Shown: positions 1 to 9,500, counted from the stretch's first letter. The stretch: DNA of 64,000 nt from Ostreibacterium oceani (GCF_009362845.1 NZ_WHNW01000002.1:124001-188000), one strand, 5' to 3'. Made by a program: numbers and translations. The notes: a model not told the origin generated them from the letters alone.

Positions 1-530
1 TCGCCCCTGACAGCCTACAAATGCCACCTGCGATTATCGATTGGTTAGCGGCCAAAGGACATCGAGTTCATTGTTTTCCGCGCCCCGAGCAAGGACTACC
101 CGATGCTGATGTGATTTACTGTACCCGTATCCAAAAAGAACGGTTTAACGCAGAACAGCTAGACGCAACGCCCGACGAATCGCAGCTATTTAGCATCAAC
201 CAAACCATCATTAATCGCTATGCTAAGCCATCGGCCATCATTTTACACCCGTTACCACGGGATAGTCGCGATGGCGCGTTTGACTTATCGACGGATTTGG
301 ACGCAGACCCTAGGCTACAGATTTTTACACAGGCTGCCAACGGCATCCCAGTCCGCATGGCACTTTTTGTGCACTGTTTAGGATTGCAAGATTTAGTGGG
401 GCATGACTTTGCGCCAGCACCTTGGGCGCAAAGCAAATCTGCGCCCAAAAAACCTGCACCCCAAAAACCTGCACCCCAAAAACCTGCACCCCAAAAACCT
501 GCACCCCAAAAACCCGCACCCCAGCGTTAA
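1..530 (+). CDS. pyrB: Aspartate carbamoyltransferase catalytic chain, 3' part
   Basis: This is the C-terminal part of the enzyme that condenses carbamoyl phosphate with aspartate, the second step of pyrimidine synthesis. The frame is open from base 3, so the start lies left of the window. Family motifs visible are RIQKER and HPLPR, followed by the usual QAANGIPVRMAL segment near the normal C-terminus. After that the protein carries an odd tail of about 40 residues ending in five KPAPQ-type repeats encoded by 15-bp tandem units. The tail is not part of the normal fold. The stop is TAA, and the gene converges on grxB. Identity is secure; only the tail is unexplained. Confidence 0.93.
   Translation, partial: APDSLQMPPAIIDWLAAKGHRVHCFPRPEQGLPDADVIYCTRIQKERFNAEQLDATPDESQLFSINQTIINRYAKPSAIILHPLPRDSRDGAFDLSTDLDADPRLQIFTQAANGIPVRMALFVHCLGLQDLVGHDFAPAPWAQSKSAPKKPAPQKPAPQKPAPQKPAPQKPAPQR
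453..525 (+). repeat. 15-bp tandem repeat in the pyrB 3' end
   Basis: Four perfect copies and one altered copy of cctgcaccccaaaaa lie in frame at the end of pyrB. They encode a Lys-Pro-Ala-Pro-Gln tail. Confidence 0.95.
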
Positions 531-550
531 TAGCGCGCGGGGCATGCTAC

Positions 551-580
551 AACGCCATAACACGCCATAACACGCCATAA
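551..580. repeat. 10-bp tandem repeat between pyrB and grxB
   Basis: Three copies of the 10-mer cacgccataa (the first with one change) stand in the short convergent gap between pyrB and grxB. The unit length is not a multiple of three, consistent with a non-coding position. Confidence 0.9.
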
Positions 581-613
581 CAGAAAACAGCGAAAGCGTT
601 TCAACGCAAATTA

Positions 614-1270
614 TCAGACAACACTATCCGCCAATGCGCATTGGGTTGCTTGTGCCATCGCCTGCATAAATGCCGAGGCTGCCTCAGGCCAAGCAAACCC
701 TTTAACCACTGACACACCATGCAAGCTGGCAAATAGCATAATACTCGCCAACGAGCTGGGTGAAGCCGCCAGTTTTTCAAACAGTGCAGATTGCTGTTCC
801 AATGCGTCAAACAATGTGGCACAGTGCACATCTGTCTCAGCCAAGGCCGTATCAAAGTCACCGATTAGTGCGGTTTTTTTCTTAACAAAGTAGTCAACCG
901 CGGACGATGTGGCAAATTCGGCATACGGTATTTTCGCCCAGCGAGGCATCGTCAGCTGATAAATCGCCAAGCGATTTGCTTGCAGAAAGCCCTCAACAGC
1001 AGCGATATCTTGGTCATCTTTAAGCACAGGCTTTTGGTGCTGACTCGATAAGTAGTCAATAATATCAAGGCTTTCACCCATATAGCGGTCAGGCGCAGTT
1101 TGCAAAATCGGCACCATTTTTTTACCGACCATCGCAATCGGTGTTTTTTCATCGTCATTGAGTAACACTTGGTATTGCATCGAAATATCATGCAACCCGA
1201 TAAACGCCAAGACGCGGATACAGTAAGGGCAGTGCTCATAATAATAAAGCGTTGGTTGAACTATCGTCAT
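614..1270 (-). CDS. grxB: Glutaredoxin 2
   Basis: Cytoplasmic GSH-dependent thiol-disulfide oxidoreductase of the Grx2 type, which has a glutathione-S-transferase-like fold. The 218-residue protein has the CPYC active site at residues 14-17. It also has the family phrases VLLNDDEKTP, VPILQ and YMGESLDII, and a helical C-terminal domain. I chose the ATG at 1270 because a GGAGAG ribosome site precedes it; a longer frame to 1357 would run into the upstream RDD gene. The gene follows the RDD gene with one base between them, so the two are probably co-transcribed. Confidence 0.93.
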   Translation of the reverse strand: MTIVQPTLYYYEHCPYCIRVLAFIGLHDISMQYQVLLNDDEKTPIAMVGKKMVPILQTAPDRYMGESLDIIDYLSSQHQKPVLKDDQDIAAVEGFLQANRLAIYQLTMPRWAKIPYAEFATSSAVDYFVKKKTALIGDFDTALAETDVHCATLFDALEQQSALFEKLAASPSSLASIMLFASLHGVSVVKGFAWPEAASAFMQAMAQATQCALADSVV

Positions 1271-1271
1271 G

Positions 1272-1679
1272 TTATTCTCTCCACAGCGTTGTTTTTGAAA
1301 TGATATCATGAATGCCTTTGTGGTCTGATCGAAACACCGCCCAAAAAAACGCCACACCGAATGTCAACAAGACGACAAAGAAGCGCAACAGTAGTTTATT
1401 CAGGCTTGCAGGCGGCGTATCGGCCATTAACCTAATTTTCCATACCTTCATCCCCGGTGTTTGCCCACCATGCGACCAAAACCCAACAAAATAAAATAAA
1501 ACCAAACTAAATAGCGCCAGTTGAAAAAAGAGCGATTGTCGCCCACTAACAAACTCGCCGCGATTAATCGTCACAACCAGACCAGTAAATAACATCAAAC
1601 AAGCAAAGCATAATATCCAATCGTAAAATGCGGCGCCAAGCCGACGCGATAACCTGACTGTGTTTGTATTTTTTTTCAT
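1272..1679 (-). CDS. RDD-family membrane protein
   Basis: Small inner-membrane protein of 135 residues with about four hydrophobic segments. It shows RDD-family hallmarks: an N-terminal Arg-Arg plus Asp in the first helix (RRLGAAFYDW), a WSHGGQTPGMK loop, and a C-terminal DHKGIHDI segment. Some RDD proteins are linked to ion transport, but the substrate here is unknown. ATG at 1679 is preferred over an in-frame TTG at 1682. Its stop is one base from the grxB start, which implies an operon. Confidence 0.85.
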   Translation of the reverse strand: MKKNTNTVRLSRRLGAAFYDWILCFACLMLFTGLVVTINRGEFVSGRQSLFFQLALFSLVLFYFVGFWSHGGQTPGMKVWKIRLMADTPPASLNKLLLRFFVVLLTFGVAFFWAVFRSDHKGIHDIISKTTLWRE

Positions 1680-1798
1680 CAATCTATTAAATTATTCGTT
1701 AATTGGTTTGCGTTTAGCGCAAAGCATTATAAAATGTGGCATAATTTAACAATAATGTCACGCAAATTATCTTAAAAAAGATAAGGTTTAATCAATAA

Positions 1799-3856
1799 AT
1801 GACTAGCAATAATACTCAAAAAAACACCTTAATTCTCGCCGTTATGTGCGGTTTAATCTCTCATGCTTACGCGACAGAGCGCTTGGGTTCAAACACTCCG
1901 TCCGACGCAGCGATTGATCGCTCAAAGATTATCCAACCTTATATTACACTCGATGGAGAAGCCAACCGCGATTTGCCGGCAAACGATTTGCCGACAAAAC
2001 AGGCTGCGCTTTCTACAGAGACTCCGCCCACTCATTCGGCAGATGCGTCACTCAGCGAACCGCCATTACTGCTAAAACCTAGCGACAGTGTATCGAATAA
2101 TGCGCTCACGTCAACTCCTGCGTTTGCGCAATCGCCTAACGAAAGCCTAACGTATGCCGACGATTTGCGCAATGACTCAGCGAATGACTCAGCGAATGAT
2201 TTCAGCGACAATTCCGTTGATGACCCAATCAATCCGATTGAATCTCGCGACACTGAAGTCAACTTGACCCCAGAGATTATCACCTCAAGCAATTGGGTCT
2301 CACTCAGTCCCGAGGAAGCAATCAGCAATAGTTCACCAGAAATTGCAATGATGCTTAACAATCAAACTCGCTCGATTCACTGGCGCGGCGTCAATAATCA
2401 GCTGCGCAGCCTAGACGAAGTCACCCAGTTATATGCGCAGTTAAACTACCAACCTTTGTGGATAAAAGATGGCAAGGCCACACAACTCGCTGAGCAATTA
2501 ATCCGCCACACACTAAATGCCAGATACCACGCGCTACGCCCTGAGGTCTATCACACCAGCGCAACGTCTGGCGTGCGCACAGGCGATGCGGTGTCTGATC
2601 CTTATCAATTTGATGTACTACTCACCGATGCGTTCGTGACGTTGAGCAAACACTTAACCAATGGTATCGTCAACCCCAAACAGCAATTCAGCACATGGAA
2701 TCTAGACCCCCAGCCAATTGATTTTAAATCACTATACTTGGCAGCACTTACTGCTAACGATGCCAGCCAATTGTTTGTGATGGATGACCAAGACTATCTC
2801 ACACTACAGTATGCCTACCAACAGGCACTAAAAAGTAGCGAACAAACAACCGAGTTTCCACCGATTCCGACTAACAATACATTACGTTTAGGCAGCACGG
2901 GGGAAGCCGTCGCCTTGCTTCGTCAGCACTTAGGGCTTAGCGAAATCGCACGAGACGGGGCCTATGGTGTCTATGACGAAACGGTAAAAAATGCCGTCAT
3001 GGAATACCAACAGCAACATGGGCTATCCGCAGACGGTATTGCAGGCCGCAGAACATTGTCTAGTTTAAACGGGCAAACGCCACAAGCACAGCTAGAGACA
3101 CTTGCCATTAATTTAGAGCGTCATCGCTGGGGCTATATCCCACAGTATTCAAACTATGTTTGGGTCAACATCCCTGGCTACACGATGACGGTTAAGAACC
3201 GTAATGAAACCCTTTTTGAATCCAAGGTCGTTGTCGGGCGACCTGCACGCCCTACACCGGTATTTAGCGATGTCATGGAGCACGTTGTTTTATCACCCTA
3301 CTGGAACGTCCCAAGCACCATTTTTAGAGAAGACAAACTCCCTCAGCTACGGCGCAATCCCAATGCACTGGGCAGCAGCATGCAAGTCGTCAATACCAAA
3401 ACAGGGCAAGTCGTCAACCCCGCTTCGGTAAACTGGTCTAATGGTGGCTCAGGTTATCGTCTACGACAAAAACCTGGTGCGCGTAATGCGTTAGGCAATA
3501 TGAAGTTTTTATTCCCAAATAAACACGCCATCTACTTGCACGACACACCAGATAAACACCTATTCGATCGCACCAAACGGGCTTACAGCTCGGGCTGTGT
3601 CCGCGTTGAAAAAGCGGAGGACTTTGCTTTGTTCTTGCTGGATAATACAGGATATGACAAAAGCCGTATTAAAAAAGACAGCCGTCTCAGCCGTGAAAAA
3701 TGGCTCAACCTAAAAGGCGAAAAACAGTACCCTGTATTTTTAAAATACTACACTGCTTGGGTGGATTCCACGCAAAACATTCGTTTTAGTGACGATATTT
3801 ATGGCCATGATAAAAAAATGAAACAACTTTATCAAACAGCGCTCAATAACCTTTAA
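1799..3856 (+). CDS. L,D-transpeptidase, YcbB/LdtD type
   Basis: Periplasmic peptidoglycan enzyme that makes 3-3 cross-links between meso-diaminopimelate residues. The 685-residue protein starts with a signal peptide ending in an AYA site. A low-complexity Ser/Asn/Asp-rich linker reaches to about residue 180. The YcbB scaffold region follows, with a peptidoglycan-binding motif near residues 360-415. The YkuD catalytic domain has HDTPDK and the SSGCVRVE motif with catalytic Cys600. The linker holds in-frame duplications (three 12-bp NDSA units at 2171-2207), making the protein longer than E. coli LdtD. fabA follows 27 bp downstream on the same strand. Confidence 0.92.
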   Translation: MTSNNTQKNTLILAVMCGLISHAYATERLGSNTPSDAAIDRSKIIQPYITLDGEANRDLPANDLPTKQAALSTETPPTHSADASLSEPPLLLKPSDSVSNNALTSTPAFAQSPNESLTYADDLRNDSANDSANDFSDNSVDDPINPIESRDTEVNLTPEIITSSNWVSLSPEEAISNSSPEIAMMLNNQTRSIHWRGVNNQLRSLDEVTQLYAQLNYQPLWIKDGKATQLAEQLIRHTLNARYHALRPEVYHTSATSGVRTGDAVSDPYQFDVLLTDAFVTLSKHLTNGIVNPKQQFSTWNLDPQPIDFKSLYLAALTANDASQLFVMDDQDYLTLQYAYQQALKSSEQTTEFPPIPTNNTLRLGSTGEAVALLRQHLGLSEIARDGAYGVYDETVKNAVMEYQQQHGLSADGIAGRRTLSSLNGQTPQAQLETLAINLERHRWGYIPQYSNYVWVNIPGYTMTVKNRNETLFESKVVVGRPARPTPVFSDVMEHVVLSPYWNVPSTIFREDKLPQLRRNPNALGSSMQVVNTKTGQVVNPASVNWSNGGSGYRLRQKPGARNALGNMKFLFPNKHAIYLHDTPDKHLFDRTKRAYSSGCVRVEKAEDFALFLLDNTGYDKSRIKKDSRLSREKWLNLKGEKQYPVFLKYYTAWVDSTQNIRFSDDIYGHDKKMKQLYQTALNNL
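2171..2207 (+). repeat. 12-bp in-frame repeat in the L,D-transpeptidase linker
   Basis: Two copies of aatgactcagcg and a third altered copy encode NDSANDSANDFS in the linker that follows the signal peptide. Confidence 0.85.
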
Positions 3857-3883
3857 TCAATTAAAATAACAAATAAAAAATAA

Positions 3884-4396
3884 ATGAATAAAAACAGCTA
3901 CAGTAAAGAAGACCTAATCGCCTGCGCTCAGGCCAATATGTTTGGCCCAGGCAATGCGCAATTACCACTACCACCCATGCTCATGTTTGACCGCATCACA
4001 CAAATTACAGACACAGGCGGCAAATATAACCACGGCGAAATTATCGCCGAACTCGACATCACCCCAGATTTATGGTTTTTCGCTTGTCATTTCGAAGGCG
4101 ATCCTGTTATGCCAGGCTGTCTAGGGCTAGATGCCATGTGGCAATTGGTCGGTTTTTTTCTTGGCTGGAAAGGCGGACTAGGACGCGGTCGTGCACTCGG
4201 TGCTGGCGAAGTAAAATTTACTGGCCAGGTGCTGCCCAGCGCCAAAAAAGTCACTTACCGCATTGATATTAAGCGAGTGATGATGCGAAAACTGGTCTTA
4301 GGCATTGCCGATGCCACGATGGAAGTTGACGGCAGACTGATATACACCGGCAAAGACTTGCGCGTGGGATTATTCACAGAAACCGACAGTTTTTAA
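3884..4396 (+). CDS. fabA: 3-hydroxydecanoyl-ACP dehydratase/isomerase
   Basis: Type II fatty acid synthesis enzyme that dehydrates 3-hydroxydecanoyl-ACP and isomerises the trans-2 product to cis-3, so opening the unsaturated branch. The 170-residue protein is close to the E. coli length. It carries the catalytic His69 in [12 protein letters not shown] and Asp83 in GLDAMW, followed by the conserved [11 protein letters not shown] segment. fabB follows 60 bp downstream; this is the standard fabA-fabB pair needed for unsaturated fatty acids. No clear FabR or FadR operator was recognised. Confidence 0.97.
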   Translation: MNKNSYSKEDLIACAQANMFGPGNAQLPLPPMLMFDRITQITDTGGKYNHGEIIAELDITPDLWFFACHFEGDPVMPGCLGLDAMWQLVGFFLGWKGGLGRGRALGAGEVKFTGQVLPSAKKVTYRIDIKRVMMRKLVLGIADATMEVDGRLIYTGKDLRVGLFTETDSF

Positions 4397-4456
4397 CCCG
4401 TTTATGCAAATAATGCGTAAATAATTTATAACCAAATCTCAAAGAGGTAGCGATTG

Positions 4457-5665
4457 ATGCGAAGAGTAGTTGTCACAGGTATGGGAATTGTCTCCAGCTT
4501 AGGCAATGATTGCAACGAAGTACTGAATTCATTAAAACAAATGCAATCAGGCATTACGTTTAATCCTGAGTATGCCGAGCTGGGTTTTCGCTCGCAAGTG
4601 AGCGGTGAAATTTCACTCAATCCTAGCGAGCATATCGATCGTAAAATTTTTCGATTTATGGGCAATGCCGCTGCTTACGCTTATATCGCAGCACTTGAGG
4701 CCATCAAAGACGCCAATCTAAGTGATGAATTATTATCTAACCCGCGCACAGGCTTGGTCGTTGGTTGCGGCGGCGCCTCTTCTGCCGACCAAGTCCTTGC
4801 AGCGGATATGCTTCGTGAACGTGGCGTGCGCAAAATCGGCCCTTACGCGGTCACCAAAACCATGGCATCAACGACAGCAGCGTGTCTGGCTACGCCACTC
4901 AAAATCAAAGGCGTAAACTATGCCATGAGCTCAGCGTGCTCAACGTCGGCACACTGTATTGGTCACGCTGGCGAGCTTATTCAAATGGGCAAACAAGACA
5001 TCGTGATTGCTGGCGGCGGCGAAGACGTGCATTGGAGCATGAGTGCTATGTTTGATGCAATGGGCGCCTTATCTAGCAAATACAACGACACACCTGAAAA
5101 GGCTTCGCGTGCGTATGATAGTGAACGCGATGGATTTGTTATTTCTGGTGGTGGTAGTATTTTGATTTTAGAAGAATACGAACACGCCAAAGCACGTGGC
5201 GCCACCATTTACGCCGAACTAACTGGCTATGGGGCGACCTCTGATGGCTATGACATGGTCGCCCCTAGTGGCGAAGGCGCGGTACGCTGCATGCAGCAAG
5301 CGCTGGCAACCAGTCACAACCCCGTTGAGTACATCAACGCGCACGGCACTAGCACGCCAGTTGGCGATACCAAAGAGCTGGAAGCCGTCTTGGCTACATT
5401 TGGCGACCACCTCCCCAAAATCAGCTCAACCAAATCACTGAGCGGTCATGCTTTGGGTGCGGCGGGTTCTAACGAAGCCATCTACGCCTTGCTGATGATG
5501 AAAAATGACTTCCTTGTCGGCTCAGCCAACATTAGCACGCTCGATGAAAAAGCCGCAGGACTACCTATCCTAACGCAAAACGAAACCACAACAGTGACTA
5601 GCGTCATGTCCAATAGTTTTGGCTTTGGTGGTACAAATGCGACGCTGATTTTCGAAAAAATATAA
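4457..5665 (+). CDS. fabB: 3-oxoacyl-ACP synthase I
   Basis: Condensing enzyme that elongates the cis-3-decenoyl-ACP made by FabA. The 402-residue protein begins [16 protein letters not shown], like E. coli FabB. The catalytic Cys161 sits in SSACSTSAH, with the two His of the triad in [11 protein letters not shown] and [14 protein letters not shown] at 4457 is chosen; the in-frame TTG just before it only adds one residue. An AGAGG ribosome site lies upstream. The C-terminal GFGGTNATL motif is intact. Confidence 0.97.
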   Translation: MRRVVVTGMGIVSSLGNDCNEVLNSLKQMQSGITFNPEYAELGFRSQVSGEISLNPSEHIDRKIFRFMGNAAAYAYIAALEAIKDANLSDELLSNPRTGLVVGCGGASSADQVLAADMLRERGVRKIGPYAVTKTMASTTAACLATPLKIKGVNYAMSSACSTSAHCIGHAGELIQMGKQDIVIAGGGEDVHWSMSAMFDAMGALSSKYNDTPEKASRAYDSERDGFVISGGGSILILEEYEHAKARGATIYAELTGYGATSDGYDMVAPSGEGAVRCMQQALATSHNPVEYINAHGTSTPVGDTKELEAVLATFGDHLPKISSTKSLSGHALGAAGSNEAIYALLMMKNDFLVGSANISTLDEKAAGLPILTQNETTTVTSVMSNSFGFGGTNATLIFEKI

Positions 5666-5720
5666 CGGCAATCTGTTTTTACTACTTATCACTAATAAAA
5701 AACCTATAAAACACCATATC

Positions 5721-6230
5721 ATGCCCGATTTTCAACCCCTTTCCATCGCGATTCTCACGGTTTCCGACACGCGAACGGCAGACACGGATAAATCGGGCGA
5801 TTACCTAGCAGGCGCTATTCAAAACGCAGACCATAACCTGGCGGCACGCGCCATCTGCCGTGATGATGTTTATGAAATTCGGGCAATTATCAGCCAATGG
5901 ATTGCCGACAACGCGGTACAAGTCATTATTACCACTGGCGGCACAGGCGTTACAGGGCGTGATATCACCCCCGATGCACTGATGCCACTGTTTGACAAAA
6001 CCATAGAAGGCTTTGGTGAGCTTTTTCGCTGGTTATCTTTTGAGGAAATTGGCACGTCTACCGTGCAATCACGTGCAATTGCTGGACTTGCCAATCAGAC
6101 CTACGTCTTTGCATTACCCGGCTCGTCTGGCGCTTGCCGAACCGCATGGGAAAAAATTTTACGTTCCCAACTCGATAATCGCCACAAACCCTGTAATTTT
6201 TCGGAATTAATTGCGCGTCTCAATGAGTGA
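5721..6230 (+). CDS. moaB: Molybdenum cofactor biosynthesis protein B
   Basis: MoaB/MogA-family protein that binds molybdopterin; in related proteins it adenylylates molybdopterin before molybdate insertion. The 169-residue protein has the TTGGTG motif, an FEEIGTS segment, and a C-terminal [13 protein letters not shown], all matching E. coli MoaB. Its last bases overlap the queG start (ATGAGTGA), so the two are translationally coupled. The molybdopterin guanylyltransferase mobA lies 29 kb away. Confidence 0.93.
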   Translation: MPDFQPLSIAILTVSDTRTADTDKSGDYLAGAIQNADHNLAARAICRDDVYEIRAIISQWIADNAVQVIITTGGTGVTGRDITPDALMPLFDKTIEGFGELFRWLSFEEIGTSTVQSRAIAGLANQTYVFALPGSSGACRTAWEKILRSQLDNRHKPCNFSELIARLNE

Positions 6231-7395
6231 TGCACCGCAAAAAGCACCGCTTAGCGCCACCAATACTAAGCCACCAACCAAGGCCAAACCGACCAGCCAA
6301 CATTCTGCCACACTACCAATCGAGCCAGCCAACCAACTCGCCTCCAAAATCAAACAACTTGGTCAACGGCTAGGGTTTTCTGATATACGCATCACTCTGC
6401 CTGATAACGCGCGCGCCGCAACGCTATTTGCGCGCTGGCAAGCATTACACAACGCAGGTGAAATGCACTATCTTGTCAGGCATGGACAAAAACGTTGCCA
6501 TGTTAAGCAATTACAACCCAGTGCATTGCGGGTGATTTGTGTACGCCTCGATTATCTAAGCGAACCCATCGCCAAGACAATAACCCAACTGGATAACGAC
6601 AGACCTTTTGTCTCGTTGTATGCCAAAAACAAAGATTACCACAAATTAATGCGCAAGCGATTGGTGCAATTTGCAAAACAAATCGAAACAATCGCTAATC
6701 AATCAATCAACTATCGCGTTTTTGTAGACTCTGCCCCCGTTTTAGAAAAACCACTGGCTGAGCAAGCAGGCATCGGCTGGATGGGCAAGCACACCAACCT
6801 ATTGCACCATCAACATGGATCCTTTTTTTTCCTCGGCGAAATTGCGATTAATCTCCCCCTGCCTATCGACCACGCCATAAAACCGCGTTGTGGTAGCTGT
6901 CGCGCTTGTATTGATGTTTGCCCGACAAAAGCCATTACTGCACCATACCAATTAGATGCCGAAAAATGTATTTCGTACCTAACGATTGAGCACGCGGGCA
7001 TTATCCCCGATACACTCAAAGCACAAATCGGCAATCGCATTTACGGCTGCGATGATTGCCAACTATTTTGTCCGTGGAATCGCTATGCCAAGCAAACAGA
7101 GATTAACGGTTTTGCTGATAACAACAAACGCTGGCAAACAGATTATTTGACGCTATTTGGTTGGGATGAAACAACTTTTTTAACGACACTACAAGGTAGC
7201 CCGATACGCCGTATTGGCTTTGACCGCTGGCAACGCAATCTCGCCATTGGTATGGGTAATGCCCTGCGTCAGCATCCAGACCACCCACAAAAATCCGCGT
7301 GGGTTTCTGCACTAAAAAACAACACCAACCCACATCCTGCGGTCATTGATGCCATTTTCTGGGCGCTTACACAAAAGAATGAAGGACACGACTGA
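6223..7395 (+). CDS. queG: Epoxyqueuosine reductase
   Basis: Cobalamin- and iron-sulfur-dependent enzyme that reduces epoxyqueuosine to queuosine in the wobble base of tRNA. The 390-residue protein has the catalytic Asp169 in VDSAPVLEKPLA, then GWMGKH. Two cysteine clusters, CGSCRACIDVCPT and CGxxxCQLFCPWN-like, bind two 4Fe-4S centres. A Lys/Pro/Thr-rich N-terminal extension of about 35 residues precedes the fold. ATG at 6223 is chosen; it overlaps moaB by 8 bp, and an in-frame TTG at 6211 is a weaker alternative. Confidence 0.95.
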   Translation: MSDAPQKAPLSATNTKPPTKAKPTSQHSATLPIEPANQLASKIKQLGQRLGFSDIRITLPDNARAATLFARWQALHNAGEMHYLVRHGQKRCHVKQLQPSALRVICVRLDYLSEPIAKTITQLDNDRPFVSLYAKNKDYHKLMRKRLVQFAKQIETIANQSINYRVFVDSAPVLEKPLAEQAGIGWMGKHTNLLHHQHGSFFFLGEIAINLPLPIDHAIKPRCGSCRACIDVCPTKAITAPYQLDAEKCISYLTIEHAGIIPDTLKAQIGNRIYGCDDCQLFCPWNRYAKQTEINGFADNNKRWQTDYLTLFGWDETTFLTTLQGSPIRRIGFDRWQRNLAIGMGNALRQHPDHPQKSAWVSALKNNTNPHPAVIDAIFWALTQKNEGHD

Positions 7396-7420
7396 GCAAG
7401 CGAATTAAGCCTCTCTTCTA

Positions 7421-7951
7421 TCACCGGCAAGAAGCAGGCAATAGCCTTTTGTTAACATTCGTGCTATTTTTACCAAAAATAACAAATACATCATCCATTT
7501 TTTGGTTATAGCTGTCACTATCACCCTCGTAATCGCCATACCCGCACTTGAAATGCAGCGGTGAGGAAGGTGAATTTTTCACCACTACAGGCCTAAAAGA
7601 AACTACTTTTCCTGCTAATTGCCGTTGCTCTAATGTGTCTGAAAAAGTAACATGAATCACACCATTTTTAATTTCAACGCGTGAGACTCGAGCTGAGCGG
7701 ATTTTTTCAGGTACTGGCAATCCAGCTGCCTGATTATTCGCTGGAAATCTACCGGTATACTGATAATAATCATTCACTTTTTTTTTCGCAGTAGCAGAAA
7801 CGTTTATGCTATCCAACACCTCTGCGCGCAACGTGTAGTCTAAATAGGCGGGTATCGCTGTCGCAGCAATTATCGAGACAATAACAGCGACTGCCATTAA
7901 TTCCAGTAAGGTAAATCCATTGCTGGCTCCTAAGGGTAATTGCCGCCTCAT
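7421..7951 (-). CDS. Type IV pilin (paralogue B)
   Basis: Type IVa-like pilin of 176 residues. A 12-residue leader ending in Gly precedes the N-methylation and processing motif FTLLELM, with the conserved Glu5 and a hydrophobic helix used for membrane storage and assembly. The C-terminal part keeps the pilin signature: an NGVIHVTF strand, AGKVVSFRP, a Cys in FKCGYG, and a closing LLPASCR that should form the D-region disulfide. It starts 4 bp after the membrane protein and is the last gene of the three-gene cluster. Whether it is a major or minor pilin is unknown. Confidence 0.82.
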   Translation of the reverse strand: MRRQLPLGASNGFTLLELMAVAVIVSIIAATAIPAYLDYTLRAEVLDSINVSATAKKKVNDYYQYTGRFPANNQAAGLPVPEKIRSARVSRVEIKNGVIHVTFSDTLEQRQLAGKVVSFRPVVVKNSPSSPLHFKCGYGDYEGDSDSYNQKMDDVFVIFGKNSTNVNKRLLPASCR

Positions 7952-7955
7952 GGCA

Positions 7956-8912
7956 TCACCAAACTACGCCAGGAAGTAAAAAAATAGGCAGGTACATTGC
8001 AATCAAGAATGACGCCATCATTAACACCACACAGGATATAAAGAAAAATCCTAAGAACATGTCTGAACGTCTAACTTGGTTACGTAAAATATAACCTAAA
8101 TCATTTAATCGTTCATCTAGTTCCGCTTCAAACTGCGTATTTTTTTGTGCCATCATTAATAATATTTTTTCATCCATTGGCAAAAACAAGGTGCCGATTG
8201 ATTGCAGAGCATGATCAATTGCATTAGAGTCACTGGCTTTATACCCTATTTTAGTATAAAGCAGAAATCGATATTTTTGATAATTATAGATGACAAACCA
8301 GTAAAAAGGCGTGAGTCGTAAATACCAAGGGATACCCTGCAATTGCCGCATTCTTTTTTTGACGAAAAGCGGTACTAGCATAAAAAACAATGCAAATACA
8401 AAGACGCAATAGAATATCACCATAAAGGTGTCATTCATCACAGCCTTTGTTAAAGCTGGCATTTTCAATCCAAAGTCAGCCAAATAGGATTCAAAAACAG
8501 GCAAGGACTTCACGCGGTAGACTTCGATTGCCACCGAAGCGATCTGAAAAATAAAAACAAGATAAATGATATAAAATACATTATATTTCAACGTATCACG
8601 CAACATGCCGCGCCCTTTATCTAATTCACTGTATTGACCAATATAGTTTTTTAACTCAATGCCGCTCGTGTTAGACAAGGTAATGAGGCAATGCCAAATC
8701 CCAATACCTCGCAATTTCAATGCATCCTGTTTTCCGTCAAGCACTCGACTAATTATCGTTAAAGTGCGATGGTACAAAGGCGATAGCTGAGATTTGAGCT
8801 CTTGCAAGCTTGCATACGGGTCATTGCTGTTCATTACAACACGGGAAACCTCATCAAGGCAGGTGCTTGGACTACGAAAAGCATAAAACAAATTGATTAA
8901 ATATTTTTTCAT
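7956..8912 (-). CDS. GspF/PilC-like inner-membrane platform protein
   Basis: Probable inner-membrane protein with about three or four hydrophobic helices: two in mid-protein (FYIIYLVFIFQIASVAIEVY and MVIFYCVFVFALFFMLVPLF) and one at the C-terminus. The C-terminal MYLPIF is typical of GspF/PilC platform proteins, which organise pilus or type II secretion assembly. At about 318 residues it is shorter than a usual 400-residue PilC, and its N-terminal half does not clearly match. ATG at 8912 is preferred because a GGAGG site precedes it. It overlaps the upstream pilin stop as ATGA. No assembly ATPase lies nearby. Confidence 0.58.
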   Translation of the reverse strand: MKKYLINLFYAFRSPSTCLDEVSRVVMNSNDPYASLQELKSQLSPLYHRTLTIISRVLDGKQDALKLRGIGIWHCLITLSNTSGIELKNYIGQYSELDKGRGMLRDTLKYNVFYIIYLVFIFQIASVAIEVYRVKSLPVFESYLADFGLKMPALTKAVMNDTFMVIFYCVFVFALFFMLVPLFVKKRMRQLQGIPWYLRLTPFYWFVIYNYQKYRFLLYTKIGYKASDSNAIDHALQSIGTLFLPMDEKILLMMAQKNTQFEAELDERLNDLGYILRNQVRRSDMFLGFFFISCVVLMMASFLIAMYLPIFLLPGVVW

Positions 8913-9415
8913 CATTCCTCCGCCTCCGCTTGAATATCTCGACAACTCAATGGCAAATATTCTAGGGGGGCATTCGTCTTATTCTCTCCTGCCGCTTGCA
9001 TACCTTCAGGCACAGGGGTGTTCCCACATATCCATGAAATCGGCGCACTGGGATAATCTTTGATATATACTGGGCGAAAACTGATTATTTTACCCTGAAT
9101 CGCAGTATGGGTTTGTTTATTTAATGTCACATGAAATGCGCCATTTAGCAAGATCGTCTGACTAATTTCTGGACTTAATAGTTTATTGGGTGGCGGCAGC
9201 CCCGCTTCTGAATTATCACGTGGAAATCGTTTGAATTCTTTATGAAAAATTTCAACTTCAGGTTGTAAATTCAATACGTATTTTTGAACATTAATAACTC
9301 TTGACTCTATAACCAACCCTAAATAATTGGGTATTGCCAGCGATGCAAGTATCCCGACAATGGTAATAACAATCATCAGTTCCATCAACGTAAAACCAGT
9401 GTTTTTTTGCTTCAC
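8912..9415 (-). CDS. Type IV pilin (paralogue A)
   Basis: Type IVa-like pilin of 167 residues, first gene of the cluster. It has a short 7-residue leader (MKQKNTG) and then FTLMELM with Glu5. The C-terminal half parallels the downstream pilin: AGLPPPNK, an NGAFHVTL strand, GKIISFRP, a Cys in WICGN and a closing YLPLSCR. The start is GTG at 9415; no in-frame ATG lies just upstream, and AAAGGA stands about 11 bases before it. A promoter-like pair lies about 55 bases upstream. The end overlaps the membrane-protein start. Confidence 0.83.
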   Translation of the reverse strand: MKQKNTGFTLMELMIVITIVGILASLAIPNYLGLVIESRVINVQKYVLNLQPEVEIFHKEFKRFPRDNSEAGLPPPNKLLSPEISQTILLNGAFHVTLNKQTHTAIQGKIISFRPVYIKDYPSAPISWICGNTPVPEGMQAAGENKTNAPLEYLPLSCRDIQAEAEE

Positions 9416-9471
9416 TTTGTATCGTATCCTTTGAATATAAATCGCTATGACTTATGAATATATCTCATCGT

Positions 9472-9500
9472 GATATAAAAACCGACTTGGTTAAAATCAA
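9472..9500 (-). promoter_or_regulatory. Putative sigma-70 promoter of the pilin cluster
   Basis: Read on the minus strand, TTGATT and TATATC are separated by 17 bp and sit about 60 bp before the GTG of the first pilin gene. This is a pattern match only. Confidence 0.35.
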
